Below are positions 37,199 through 47,805 of a stretch of DNA of 64,000 bases, piece after piece. Made by a program: the position numbers and the translations under genes. Every line of letters begins with the position of its first letter. Position 1 is the stretch's first letter. The notes beneath the pieces are model-generated. The model was not told the DNA's origin and searched no databases. It worked only from the letters and a program-made list of their open reading frames with translations. Location: positions 2,355,501 through 2,419,500 of the forward strand of contig JAGYVD010000008.1 in assembly GCA_021209875.1 (NCBI GenBank). Reading direction: 5' to 3'. This DNA comes from Rosellinia necatrix (lineage: Eukaryota > Ascomycota > Sordariomycetes > Xylariales > Xylariaceae).

Positions 37199-38548
37199 CT
37201 ATTCATCTCGATAATGATTCAAGTCGAAAGCACAGACTCTTTCTAGGCTTGAGCTCGGCTCCTGACCAGATAAAAAAGCGTCATATAGGTCCATTGCTGT
37301 AAGCCACCACTGTTTTCTGTCAGGTTCTTTAAGGACTAACGCAACCTCAGCTCTACAACAAACAAATCGCGTAACCATGGCAGGAGAGTCGACCAGCAGC
37401 TTAGCTTCTAAATCTCGATCTAACTTAGCATAACTACGGCATTCCTCAGGGTTGACAGCACGGGCGCGCAAACTTGAAAAGGTCCTGTAGATATTGTCGG
37501 GTGATGCACCAGGCTCGGGCAACGGCATAGGTCCGCCGAAAAAGGATTCTAAAACCTCGCAGCTCTTTTCAGCCATGTTGCGCGTGACGAGGTTATAGGC
37601 AATTTGATGAGCGAGCTCTGCTGTAACGGGGGCGATGCCTAAACAATACTTGTCGTGGTGGAAGGTTGGCCTTTCCCTCAAGTAAGTGGCGAGGACCTGT
37701 TGGCTCGCATGATCCAGTAGAGTAGGTTTTGGCGAGACACCAAGTCGAGCGAGTAACTATGGATTAAGACGAGGTCAGCGGGACGCAAGCGAGATGAGAT
37801 GAGACGACGCAGGGTCGGAGTTTTTTACCTTGGGGATGAAGAAAATCGCTTTGGCGCTCAATAGTTGTTCAGCCTTCCAGGTTGGCGGCAACCGATCAGA
37901 AGTCCAGCTGGCCTTCTTATTAAATGGGAGAAAAAGCTTGAAGGATCTTATATCACCACAGTCGCCGTCCCAGCGCCGCGAAAATTCGATGTCCTCGGCC
38001 GAGACGGGAAATGAGATGTTGTGGGAATGTAGAAGTTGTAGGGCATCGACGAGACTCTCTTCGAGTGCGTTGAGATAAGGTAGCTGGATGGCAATGGTGT
38101 CTTGATAGCAGAGATTTTTTAAGAGGCCCTCAAAGGAGACACAACGGCTAGTTCTCGGCAAGGTGGCACAATCGAATTCGATGCTGCGCTGAGAGTCATC
38201 CTGGTGGACGGGGCGGAGGGTGTCATAGGACCGGGTGTGGAGGAGGATCAGCAGTGACAGTTGACAGATATAGGCTTCTTGGGTACGGCACTGAGAGTTA
38301 GCCACGGGGTTAGCCTAGGCTTGGGCGCCTCAGGACGCATAGAGAAAACTCACGAGTATTACGTTCCTCTTCCTGTGTGCGCGGCGATGGTTCTGACGCG
38401 TCGCCTTTGCTGCAGGTTGGGGGGTGTTGGTACTGCCCCTAGGTGTTGTTCCCACGGTGGCGGTTCTCGCGCGAGATTGACGAATTCCAAGTTTCAATCG
38501 CTCTAAGCGGTCCATTGGTTGATGGCGCTCTGATAACCGGCGAGTCAT
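37199..38548 (-). CDS. Uncharacterised fungal protein at the desert edge
   Basis: 404 residues from exons 38354-38548, 37829-38290 and 37199-37756 (introns 63 and 72 nt, GT-AG, both phase 0). The frame stays open above 38548 to about 38614 without another ATG, so the start may be further upstream if an exon was missed. The first 65 residues are basic and disordered. The rest is helical with motifs such as EAYICQLSLLILLHTRSYD, LNALEESLVDALQLLHSHN, TWKAEQLLSAKAIFFIPK and LARLGVSPKPTLLDHASQQ. I do not recognise the family. The intact three-exon frame suggests a real gene, in contrast to its broken neighbours. It is divergent from the gene at 38953. Confidence 0.6.
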
Positions 38549-38952
38549 GCGTACGTCAGGCGCAGATTTGCGTACGAGATGGGATGGGTGAGGATGAGAG
38601 CGGATACTTATCACAATTTGGGGGAGGCTCCAGTCCCTTAGACGCCAGATGGTGTTTCAGGCATGACAGGTATCGACGTGCTACTGGCTTGTTAAACTAT
38701 GAATAGGTTATCGGAATCGTCGAATCGAGTCTGGGCCCGCGCTAACCGACGGATGCGTTATTGGAGACGGAAAGAAAGCGGCTGGACATTGTGACCAAGG
38801 TAAGGAACGATACAGGCATATAAAGACTGCTAGGTTCAGCATTTACAACGAGGGTAGACAACCGAGGGTTACTTTTCACTGTTCTTATCTTTTACTTATC
38901 TGCCCCCTTTCTCCACAAATCATGTTTACGTTTACGTTGTTTACTTGACGTC

Positions 38953-40118
38953 ATGGCGCAACCAACAGCTACCCCTCCATCCGCCACTGGCTCCACTCTG
39001 CGCTGCGCGACAAGCCCTTCATCTATCCGGAGAATCAATCACGAACGTCGGATAGTAATCAGATGTACATCTCATTTGTCGAGTCGATCAAAGTGCAGAA
39101 GTGGCACGAGCTCAGCACCCTGCCAGCCCTTGAGCATCTCGGCCCCGAGCCAGACCGGCCCCTCGGCAACGGGTTAGCAGCTACCAAACCCGTGGTCCTA
39201 GACGTCTTCCGTGTGCTCGCTGTCGAGGCAAACCTCGAACACTTCCTCAACCAGTCCCTCATCTACTGCGTCAATCTAGCGCTACACAGCATTTATAAGC
39301 CCCCTATAACCATTGTTCCCCATAGACCATTTGCCCAAGTCATGCCCCGCGATAATTCAGTCCAAGAGTCTAAGAGCTATACACCAGATTATACCGTGTT
39401 TAAAAGAGTTATTGAAGCAGATCCTGGAATTCTAACCGATCATCACGCAAGTCTTATTATAAGTAACGTTAAGTTGCACGGACAAGCAATACTAAAAAAC
39501 CCCGTCACTTATACTAATCGTTTTAGCTAGTCCGCCTTAGGCTAGTTGCTGTAGTATTATATATGCCGTAAAACACGCTTCAGTTTTTATATGTCTGACT
39601 TTAAGCTCGTTTTTATAAAGTTCGTTGTTAATTACAACGATAACATCGTAGCATTTAGCAATATAATAGCCAGAGCTAAATCCAAATTAAGCAGTCTTAT
39701 ACAAAGAATCCTATTAAAAGAGAAGCTTGCACCCGGCAAGCGCAAGTACATAAACTCGACGACCGGCTCGACTGTATTACCCAGTAATCGCTGCTACTAA
39801 AATAAGCGCAGTGCTACCGCTGCCGAACACGTAAATATTAATGCACCGCTTGCTTTATCGCCTTCATTGCCAAGTAGCATCCCGGAGCGGTCTAGCCCTC
39901 GAACCCCGGAACCTGGACCTGAGCACCCCTATTCGAGCGATGCCTATGTTCCATCCACTCCTGGTGAGATCAGTGCTCAGACTCTTGAAGACTTAGTATC
40001 TGCCGGTGGTAATGTCATGGTCCGCCTATACTCGTTTCGATTCCGTGAACCAGAACAGTGGGCCCCCGCTCTTTTTTGGGTTTATTTCCTTTGCTCAACT
40101 TGTGGAGGCCGGGGGTAA
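38953..40118 (+). pseudogene. PD-(D/E)XK-nuclease-like gene broken by in-frame stops
   Basis: One reading frame runs from about 38949 to 40118 (390 codons) interrupted only by stops at 39528-39530, 39543-39545, 39552-39554 (all TAG) and 39798-39800 (TAA). The ATG at 38953 is out of frame by a small indel with the conserved-looking start SYPSIRHWLHSALRDKPFIYPEN. The segment SYTPDYTVFKRV followed by LIISNVKLHG resembles the PD...(D/E)xK arrangement of restriction-like nucleases, with the acidic residue before K missing (ISNVK). The first three stops sit where Gln codons (CAG) would restore a continuous protein. The C-terminal part is Pro/Ser-rich. Family assignment is tentative; the frame-preserving decay is directly seen. 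Confidence 0.6.
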
Positions 40119-40242
40119 TAAAAGTATCTCTGCTGCGCCTGTTAGCATTCGGGACTACTCGATGAACTAGTCGTAAATATAGGCTGTTGGGGGAGGGGGG
40201 TCTGTCTCATCCACAATCACCATTGCTGCATGGGGGGGCGAG

Positions 40243-42675
40243 TTAGTACATCGTCTCAGCAGCAAAGTCATGCACCATAGCTCGGGCTTCAGGTGTCCCG
40301 CTGATCAATGCGCCATCTCTCGTCCCGTCTGCCACCATCCCGCCGTCGCGTAGCGCTCGAACCGCCCGATGAAGTCCTCGGCACATCGCCACGTCCGTCA
40401 TCCCCTCGTCCCGCGACGTCTCGTATAGCACTCTGGCTACGTCAACGCAATGCATGTCCGATACTTCCCACAGCGTTCCGACAACGTGCCGAAAACCCGC
40501 GAGCTGGAAGGCATTGATGAGGTTGATTCCCTCATCGGCAAGCCTCGCTGCCCTGTTGGCTCCGGTCGAACATGCTGATAGAAAACCAAGAAATGGCGGG
40601 TTCTCTTGCAGTCTGTGGTCATGAAGGTCTCCTACCGTGAGGTTGGTCTTCCAATCCTTCAGGAGTAAGCAACTTCGTGATGGCTCTGTCAGATCCGAGT
40701 ATCCATGGCCAGCAAAGTGGAATATTCTGCATGCTTGCAGTTCCTGGAGTATATCATCCTTGCGCAGAGACGGGGTGATTGGCTGGAGTTGGAGCGATGG
40801 ACAAAGATCCTTTAGCATTTTTATTTCATCTATGGTAAACGGGAGACTTCCATTGGCGGGAAGATTTGGTGTTTCGCACATAGCAACCAAGAGAGCATGG
40901 TCAGACACTGGTCTAACAGGCTCTCGGAAATGGAGATGGCGACCATGTATCAATGCTTTTACCGTGGAGGCATACGACGACATAACCCTGTCAAATACGG
41001 TCTCAGAGTTTCCCTTTCTGTGGTATCCTGCAGCATGGAGAGGTAGCTGGCTCAGGAGTCCTGTAGGAATCCTCCACACGCGAGGCTAATCGGTATCGGA
41101 AACTGGCTCTCGAAAACTAAGTGCATCTAAGACTGGATTAGCTACAACATCCCAGAGCCACTCGAGTAGTGATGTTTGCAACGATTTGATTCGTTCTGGT
41201 ATTCTTTCTACCGTTAAACTAGGCAATTCTAATACACGTATTTGATTGCGCTCGATTAGGAATGCATCGCAGCGATAAGGACTAAGATTGACAACAATTA
41301 TAGGATCTAGATGTGTTGCCGCCTTTAGTTCGTCTATGGTTGGCGGGAGATGAAAGTTCTCGAATCCAGGCTGAGCACGAATCTGTAATCGAAGCTTGTC
41401 AAGTTCTTGTACTGCGTTACGACGTCGTTTCGAAAGCAAGTCCCAAGAAGATAGTTCTCTCTCAGGACCCAAGGAAGAGAGACTATTTTCTGGAGAGTCT
41501 AGTTCGTCCCGAAGAAGGATAAATTTATCTGCTAAACTAGGGTGCTGTTGTTAAAGATCGGAAATATCTCCACGAGTCTCAATCAGCAAGCTCGCAATAA
41601 TGCCACGACCAAGTTCAAAGCATTATAAAGCATCATGAGCATCTTTACCTGCATTTAGGGCAGTAGCAGCTGCAGCCAAAGATAAACCAGCAAAATCTGC
41701 AAGCATGTGCTGCTTATCGGTATGCTTCAACCACCGCGGGCTGATGTCGGGGAGGATTTCGACCGCCTGCTGTAGCATATGACTTAAGCCTTCCCAATCC
41801 AACTATGAGGCTTGTATTTGAGCGGCCTGGCAAGCCAGGCGGATACGAATAGATGGGGGGGCAGTATAACAACGCCAGCCTTCTTTGTACGAGGAGAGCC
41901 TACGGTTCAAGTCGTCTATGGGTCCTGTGCGGTCGAATCGCGTGCCGAGCCAGTTTCCAAGGTTGTTCAACCGGCCAGCTTGATCAGGGTGGTCTGCAGG
42001 TGTAGCATCAACAGCCTGGTCAGCAACGTTAACAGCACGGTTCAAGTCGTCTATGGATCCTGTGCGCTCGAATCGCATGCCGAGAAATGCCCCTAAGTTA
42101 CTCAACATGCTAGGCTGGATATATATTCCAGCTATCTCTGTTGCCTGGCCCATCATTCGAATAGCTTCGTTTAGATCTCGTATCCTGCCAGTTTGCTGAT
42201 AGCTTTCTGCTAGCCTTGCTGCTTGATCACTTAACAATATCACTTGCACATCGATCCTTTCTGATCTTGATTCTTGACTGTTACGCAAATGTGTTAGCAC
42301 TTGATTTTTTTACACTATTAGTATTTTTTTGACTCCAAGCACATACTAGCTCTCTAGAAGCGTAAGAATATCTTCGAAGAGAAGATTGTACTGGTGCTTC
42401 TCTGAAACTAGCATATCAAGCAGACAAGATCGCCGGGTAAAATCCGGGTGGTTTGTGGGCGTGACTGCGAGCCACCCTTCCGCTCGTTGAATAGCTTCGT
42501 CGAGGCGTTCGATCGATCGCGTCTTCGTAAATATCAGGGAACGGATATAAATGTAAAGCTCGATCTGTTCGTCGCTTGTGGTCTCTTCTTGCAGCTCTGC
42601 GAACGAATGTAGGGCCTCATTGTCTATATTATTAAGTAAAGCGGCCATCTCGCCGTCGACGCAAAATGGCTCCAT
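40243..42675 (-). pseudogene. CHAT-domain protease with TPR repeats, broken by in-frame stops
   Basis: A single frame of 811 codons starts at the ATG at 42675 and runs without any frameshift to 40243. It carries six stops: 42346-42348 (TAG), 42310-42312 (TAA), 41803-41805 (TAG), 41623-41625 (TAA), 41551-41553 (TAA) and 41086-41088 (TAG). The middle holds TPR-like repeats of about 42 residues (SNLGAFLGMRFERTGSIDDLN, then LNNLGNWLGTRFDRTGPIDDLN). The C-terminal 278 codons are a CHAT (caspase-like) peptidase domain with the catalytic His in FHFAGHGYSD and the catalytic Cys in LGFLSACSTG, both kept. In related fungi, as I recall, the sequence before VWxIPTG reads WPR, so the last TAG would be a TGG-to-TAG change. 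CHAT-TPR proteins act in proteolytic immune or cell-death signalling. Confidence 0.85.
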
Positions 42676-43859
42676 TTCAATAATGGTGTTGAGTACCTTT
42701 TGATGCAGTTACCTAACTCGATAATATACTATGAGGAGATCGACTGTTCGGATCAGGGCTTGTCGGGATACCCGTGTTGGGGATCGTGATATCAAGTGAT
42801 ATTAGTACAGACGCACTCCATCAGAGAGTTGTTTGTGGCCTCGATGAACTGATGAGTATGTTCGGATGATATATTCAGTCTTCCTGACCTTGGATGTCTT
42901 CTGGTAACAATTCGGCACCTAAGGGAACGACTTTAGGGTGCCTAATGTTGTAAGACCTCACAAGTTTTGACGTGTTGAGTACGCCTGATTCTGCCTGTCC
43001 AAGGCCTGTCCTTTTGGGCTTCTCCCCTCTAGAAGCAGGTTGGTATGACTGTCATTCTCGAGAGAAGGACCGGATGTTATTGGCTCCATGCAGTGGCTTA
43101 GGTGAGATGGCTATGCTGAATAGCCTCACTGTCGAGCGGAATAGGTTAGACGTAGGTATGATCCGAACCTGAAAGGGGGTGTGTGTGGGTAATTTCGTGG
43201 CTATGTTCATCAAGGATCGGGAAAATAACAAAACGAGCCCGCAGCATGATAGCAATATATGTGAATAAGACCAATCAACATATATATTCCCCGCAGCTTC
43301 ATTGGCACCAAGGCAGATTTTCGAATTAGATGGCGGTCAGGCGTGCGCGCCCTATTCAATTTTATGGTTGCAGCAGAGTTGATAGTCTAATAACATAATT
43401 CTTTCGCTATCGAGCGTTCAATAAATATGTATATTACCTCTACTCGCTATAGTTAGCGATCAACAAATAAACCACCCATCTTTCAGTCTTGCACCGACGC
43501 GAAACAGTGCATTAGATGTTATAGGTAGGTATCACAGAGTGAATAGATAGGCATGTTCTAGGCCGTAGGTGGTTGTATTTAAAGCTTAATAAGGTTAACA
43601 ATTGATTCCTGAACTTTTTAAGACCCAAGGGGGTCCCGAAGGTCCTTATATACACCTATTTCCAGTACTAGAACCACCCTAGGTGTCGGGTGGTAGCTAG
43701 CAGGGTTATTATTGGACCTGACATTAGATAAGACCCAAGACCTAAGACTAAGATCTTCAGACAGAGACCTTGAAGACCAGGCATTAATGCTGCCCAAGAC
43801 AAACGAGCCGACACCGCTCCAGGATTTAAAACGATCCTAAAAATTGGCTTCAAAAGCTA
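42676..43859. other. Intergenic, no supported gene
   Basis: About 1.2 kb upstream of the CHAT-TPR pseudogene. No recognised domain or element. The stretch 43620-43850 is rich in AAGACC-like words that continue into the gag remnant and may be its untranslated leader. Confidence 0.45.
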
Positions 43860-44975
43860 AACAAGACCAAAACCAAGACCAAGACTAAGACCAAAACACC
43901 CCGATCTCGATAATCGAAATAGAAGACGAAAGCAAAACAAACTTCGAAGACGCTGAACAAGACCATTCGGTCGATTCCGAAGAAGACAATATAGCAGATC
44001 CAAACGCTTAGCTTTTGGCCAACATGCATAAGCAGATCTCTGATCTCGCTGCCCAATTCTGAGTTGCTCAGGGTACGCAACAAAAACGACGAGAAGGTAC
44101 TATTAAAAGTGCTTTCGGTAGATCAGACTTTAAGCTAACCGGTATAGCAGTATAGATAGCCTTTAGTACCACATACAACCATAATTCCAAGAACCCCTAG
44201 TACAAGGATAAAGCTAAAAGTTGTAGCGCTAATCTTGGTATATTTAAGGGAGATAAGGAACTTTTTAATAATTAGCTCGGTAAACTAGCTGATAAGCTCA
44301 AAGAAGATATTATGGCCTTCCAGATTAAGAAAAGCTGTATAAGATATATTATGTCCCTCTTAGAAAAGGATATAAAGAAATTAGTCGAGATCTGATTCCG
44401 TTTAGACACCTGTCCGTATAGTGGCCTTTCGGAGATAATCCAAGCTCTTGAGATAGCTTACCATGACCCGAACCAGTTAGCCAAAGCTTGCGATAAGCTT
44501 AACAAGTTCTACTTCAAGCCTGGACAAAATATCTACCAGTTTGTTTCCCAGTTCAACAGCCTAGCAGCGAAATCCAAAATGCCCGAGTTAGAATGGCCCC
44601 AGATACTATAGAAACATGTTTATCTCGACCTGGGAAATAAGATCTATGAAGCTAGCAGCGATCCTTTGATAACCTACGAGAAGTTCTATAATAAGGTCGC
44701 TAAAGCGGTCTACAACTATGACCATATTGCCAGCTGTTGCCAGAAACGGTCCGAGAGGAAACTGACCATGCCTCGTTCTATTGCTCCTAGCCGAAGCAAT
44801 AGAACGTCTACCAGAAAGCTTGCAAGCGATAAGCCGAATATCTTATCGCAAACTAGTCGAGCCCTAACAAATAAAGAAAAGAAAGTTCACTAGGACAATA
44901 ATACCTGTTTTAACTATAGCAAAATAGGACATATAGTAAAAGAGTGCCTAGGTAGAAAAAATGTTTCCAATGTCT
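43860..44975 (+). pseudogene. Gag-like retrotransposon remnant
   Basis: A mostly continuous frame with several TAG/TGA stops encodes a Ty3/gypsy-type capsid region, for example LADKLKEDIMAF, YHDPNQLAKACDKLNKFYF, YQFVSQFNSLAAKSKMPEL and YEKFYNKVAKAVYNYDH. Near 44900-44950 lies a zinc-knuckle-like CFNYSKIGHIVKECL in which the second Cys of CX2CX4HX4C is Tyr. An LTR-like unit follows at 44981. No protease, reverse transcriptase or 5' LTR is seen, so the element is truncated. Composition is near normal, unlike the deserts. Confidence 0.72.
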
Positions 44976-44980
44976 AAAAA

Positions 44981-45195
44981 TGTCAGGCCAATAGATCACA
45001 TAGCGAGGTACCAGCTACCCTAGGGGGTAGCTCTAAGGGCATAATTATGTATATAAGGACTGAAGGCCTCCCACCTAGATGGTAGGCCCAGGAATCAATG
45101 ATATTAAGCCCTAACCCTATACTTGGCTATCTACCTGCTACCCAGCTGCTACTTCATAGTGACTAGACCTCACTCTGGGCAATCCTAACATAACA
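44981..45195 (+). mobile_element. LTR-like unit, family 4 copy a
   Basis: 215 bp starting TGTCAGG and ending CATAACA, about the same length as the copy at 62734-62949 and colinear with it, sharing long identical blocks such as GAAGGCCTCCCACCTAGATG. It directly follows the gag remnant, so it is probably that element's 3' LTR. No duplication is seen around it alone (AAAAA before, ATCCT after). Confidence 0.75.
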
Positions 45196-45424
45196 ATCCT
45201 ATGCGGTCAAATCGTTTGCCGAGCTTATTTCTAAAGTTGGTTAACTAGCCAGCTCGATTAAGGTGGTTCGCAGGTGTGGTATAGACTGCCTGGTCTGTAA
45301 TATCGACAGCACGGTTCAGGTCGTCTATCAATCCTATGCGCTTGAATCGTCTGCCGAGCGTGTTTCTAAGAGTGTTTAATATAGCAGCTTGATGAGGGTT
45401 GTCCGCAGGAGTGGCATCAACTGC
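45196..45424 (-). pseudogene. TPR-repeat gene fragment
   Basis: Minus-strand translation gives AVDATPADNPHQ, LGRRFKRIGLIDDLNRAVDI and TTPANHLNRAG, then a TAG at 45245-45247 and continuing TPR-like sequence (KLGKRFDRIG) to the LTR edge. These are the same kind of ~42-residue repeats as in the CHAT-TPR gene at 40243-42675. No CHAT domain is attached. The fragment is cut by the LTR on one side and by an unrelated Gln/Gly-rich coding segment on the other. Confidence 0.7.
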
Positions 45425-45892
45425 CTCCCCAACAACAGCAACAGCAATACGGCGGCGGCGGGGGTTCCTCTCCTTACCCACCACAACATCAGCAGCAGCA
45501 GTACGGCGGGGGGGATCGCGGTCTCGGCTCGGTGCTCGCGGGCGCCCTGGCTGGCAAGGCTATGGGTGGCGGTGGCGGTCACGGCGGCGGCGGTGGTGGT
45601 GGTGGTGGTGGTAACGCTGGGCTAGCCGCCGTCGGTGGCGCCATTGCGTCGCACTTTCTCGGCGGTGGTGGGAAGCAGGGCCATGGCGGTGGTGATGGTG
45701 GTTCCCACGGCGGTGGTTTCGGTGGCTCGTCTGGGTTCCTCCCCGCTGGCGTCGCTGGCGTCGCTGGGTACGTCGCCGGACACGAGGGGAAGAAGCACAA
45801 GAAGGAGAAGAAGCACAAGGGGCGCCGGCGGAGTGGTAGCTCGGGGAGCGATAGTAGTCGGAGCAGCAAGAGCAGTCGGACCAGCTAGCTAG
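45425..45892 (+). pseudogene. 5'-truncated Gln/Gly-rich protein gene
   Basis: A + strand frame from about 45424 to the TAG near 45886 reads PPQQQQQQYGGGGG, then YPPQHQQQQYGGGDRG, LGSVLAGALAGKAMGGGGGH, a poly-Gly/His region, FLPAGVAGVAGYVAGHEGKK and a Lys/Arg/Ser tail. This looks like the C-terminal two thirds of a common fungal Gly-rich protein with a glycine-zipper-like hydrophobic stretch. The frame has no ATG upstream of 45559 and its 5' end abuts the TPR fragment, so the original start is lost. Translation from the internal ATG is possible. Confidence 0.6.
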
Positions 45893-45972
45893 GTAGGCTA
45901 CATCTATCAATATATCTACATTGGCTACAAATGTATTAACCTCATATTCATGATAATTTAATTGATTCACAC

Positions 45973-47805
45973 TCATGAAAGCTCGCTAAATACATATATA
46001 TCTCGGTTTTCATTATGAAAACAGCTTAGATCTGGCCCGAAATGCTTCATTGCCTCTCTGGAGTCGATAGGCCCATCCGGCGAGATACCAAATCGTACCC
46101 GATCGCCACGTCCTGGTCCTCCAACGCGGAGCTCACGCATTTTCCAATCCCACGCAATTGTTCTGCTATCGTCGATGTGTCTCTCCATGCCGACCCGATG
46201 GTACATCCCATCCCCATGGCTCTCTATCAACATTAAAACCAAATCAGTAAAGCCAGCTGGGGGAGGATCCCTAGACTTAGTGCCCTTGACCTTCCCTGAA
46301 ACTGGGTCTACGTTGAACTCCTGGTGGCGCCCGACTTCGACTGCCCATACATCTTCGTTATTATAGACCTCGACCGTCCTTTGTTGACGTTCGCTTGGCC
46401 TGGGCTGGGAATCGGTCTTATTCCCATGGAATCGTCCGAACGCAACAACCTTCGCAGCTCTTGCAGAAAATATGAAGTAGCCCATATCGTCAATCCTACC
46501 GACCGGTGCGCCCCTATGGTCCCATCCTTCACGGATAGCGTCGCAAGCAGTCACTGATATCCCGTCCTCAAGATTTGTCTTCACATATGCTCGACCACTC
46601 TCTGATGTATCAGGCATGACCGGTAGCGTCGAGAGCTCAGGCGATGGGGGCAGCTCGGGTGCAATATAAAGCCAGGTTGCAGGCCGTCCTTTGCGATTCA
46701 TGAGTTCCTGTAGCAGTCTAACGGTCGCCTTCACGCGATCACCAGCTGAGAAATCGCACACAGACAGCTCAACGTTAAAGAGACCCATGATACTAAGGAT
46801 CATGTCCACCGGGCGTGAGGACGATCTGCTATATGCTGCGCGCCAAAGTTCTGTTCCACGCATACTCGTCGCCCTCCGCAGGAGGTTTGCCTGAGTCTCC
46901 CTCACGATGCGAACCGGTAACAGTGAGTGATACTCGGATGGGTCAAGGCCGGGCTGGTGATATTTGAATGCACCGGCCCAACCCCAAATCATGTGGAAAA
47001 TTTTCCAAAGGGGTCCCATTGCGGACTGCCTAGATACTAGGACGTGCTCAATAGGGTCATGTTTTGAATTCCGAAGGAAGTGCTTGAACTTTTCGTTCAG
47101 TTCTGGAACCTCACATCGTTCATGGATGAACTCCCCGAAACTGCGGTACGTGAAACCGAATACGCATTTCAGTCGTTCCCCTTGTTCGCCAGCGGGTGCG
47201 ACTGCTTCTTGTAGCGTCCACGCCCGGTCTGCCCAGCATGTCGTATCTGTGAGCTCTGCAAGACGCACGAGACCTCCAGGGACCACGAGGCATACCTGGC
47301 ATTTTGCATACAGTTCGTACATGTGCTGAATCTGCCAGGTTTTGTCCGCCTTGTTGTCCTGGAGTATGCAGAGCCTGTCTATCCAGACAAGGGATAACTT
47401 GCTGGCGCGTGCAGCCATGCAAATGGTGCGTAAAACATCAATGCTGATTGAGTCCGCGTGTTCTGCACCGACAACGCCGAAACTGCCTTCCGGGGGGGTC
47501 TTGTCTAGCGGCATTTGTAGATCTCTCCACGGATAGGAAACCACTGCGTAGGGTATTTCGGAGGGGAGTGTGTCGACATATTCAACTACACGCAACGAAA
47601 GCTCGTCAAGAAAGGCGTCACTGTCTAGGAACCGAAGACGACCGGGAACGCCCTGGAGGCCTATGATAGAATCTGGGAGCTTGTCAAGCGAAATATCACA
47701 AACGCTCAAGCGGAGAGTTCCTTGTGCCAACTTTTTCATCGTCCGTGGTCCACTTAGTAATGCTCGACAAGAGCCAAGTAAGGAAAACATAAAGAAGGCC
47801 TTCAT
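45973..47805 (-). CDS. HET-domain (heterokaryon incompatibility) protein
   Basis: Single-exon gene of 610 residues with no disruption. HET-domain signatures appear in order: YAVVSYPWRD at about residues 86-95, LVWIDRLCILQDNKADK at about 139-155 followed by WQIQHMYELYAKC, and WADRAWTLQEA at about 191-201. This is the usual SY.W, WID.LCI.Q and R.WT.QE pattern. Known HET proteins trigger cell death on allorecognition. The C-terminal 400 residues have no recognised domain. In-frame ATGs at codons 6 and 23 are alternative starts; MKKLAQG (codon 23) would avoid the unusual hydrophobic head. It is the only intact member of a local set of defence-like genes, tail-to-tail with the Gly-rich fragment. 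Confidence 0.9.
   Translation of the reverse strand: MKAFFMFSLLGSCRALLSGPRTMKKLAQGTLRLSVCDISLDKLPDSIIGLQGVPGRLRFLDSDAFLDELSLRVVEYVDTLPSEIPYAVVSYPWRDLQMPLDKTPPEGSFGVVGAEHADSISIDVLRTICMAARASKLSLVWIDRLCILQDNKADKTWQIQHMYELYAKCQVCLVVPGGLVRLAELTDTTCWADRAWTLQEAVAPAGEQGERLKCVFGFTYRSFGEFIHERCEVPELNEKFKHFLRNSKHDPIEHVLVSRQSAMGPLWKIFHMIWGWAGAFKYHQPGLDPSEYHSLLPVRIVRETQANLLRRATSMRGTELWRAAYSRSSSRPVDMILSIMGLFNVELSVCDFSAGDRVKATVRLLQELMNRKGRPATWLYIAPELPPSPELSTLPVMPDTSESGRAYVKTNLEDGISVTACDAIREGWDHRGAPVGRIDDMGYFIFSARAAKVVAFGRFHGNKTDSQPRPSERQQRTVEVYNNEDVWAVEVGRHQEFNVDPVSGKVKGTKSRDPPPAGFTDLVLMLIESHGDGMYHRVGMERHIDDSRTIAWDWKMRELRVGGPGRGDRVRFGISPDGPIDSREAMKHFGPDLSCFHNENRDIYVFSELS

Noticed and set aside
40243..42675. 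Reading the six CHAT-TPR stops as introns, or as stop-codon reassignment
   Set aside because: No GT-AG pair that preserves frame spans the stops checked; the intron-like GTATGT at 42345 gives the wrong phase. Neighbouring intact genes use these codons only as terminators.
43850..44083. Minus-strand frame with Val-Leu repeats resembling a membrane protein
   Set aside because: It is the antisense of an AAGACC repeat next to the gag remnant, with no independent support.
45560..45976. Minus-strand His/Arg-rich frames over the Gln/Gly-rich segment
   Set aside because: Antisense of a Gly-codon-rich frame; the plus-strand frame has the ordered composition of a real protein tail.
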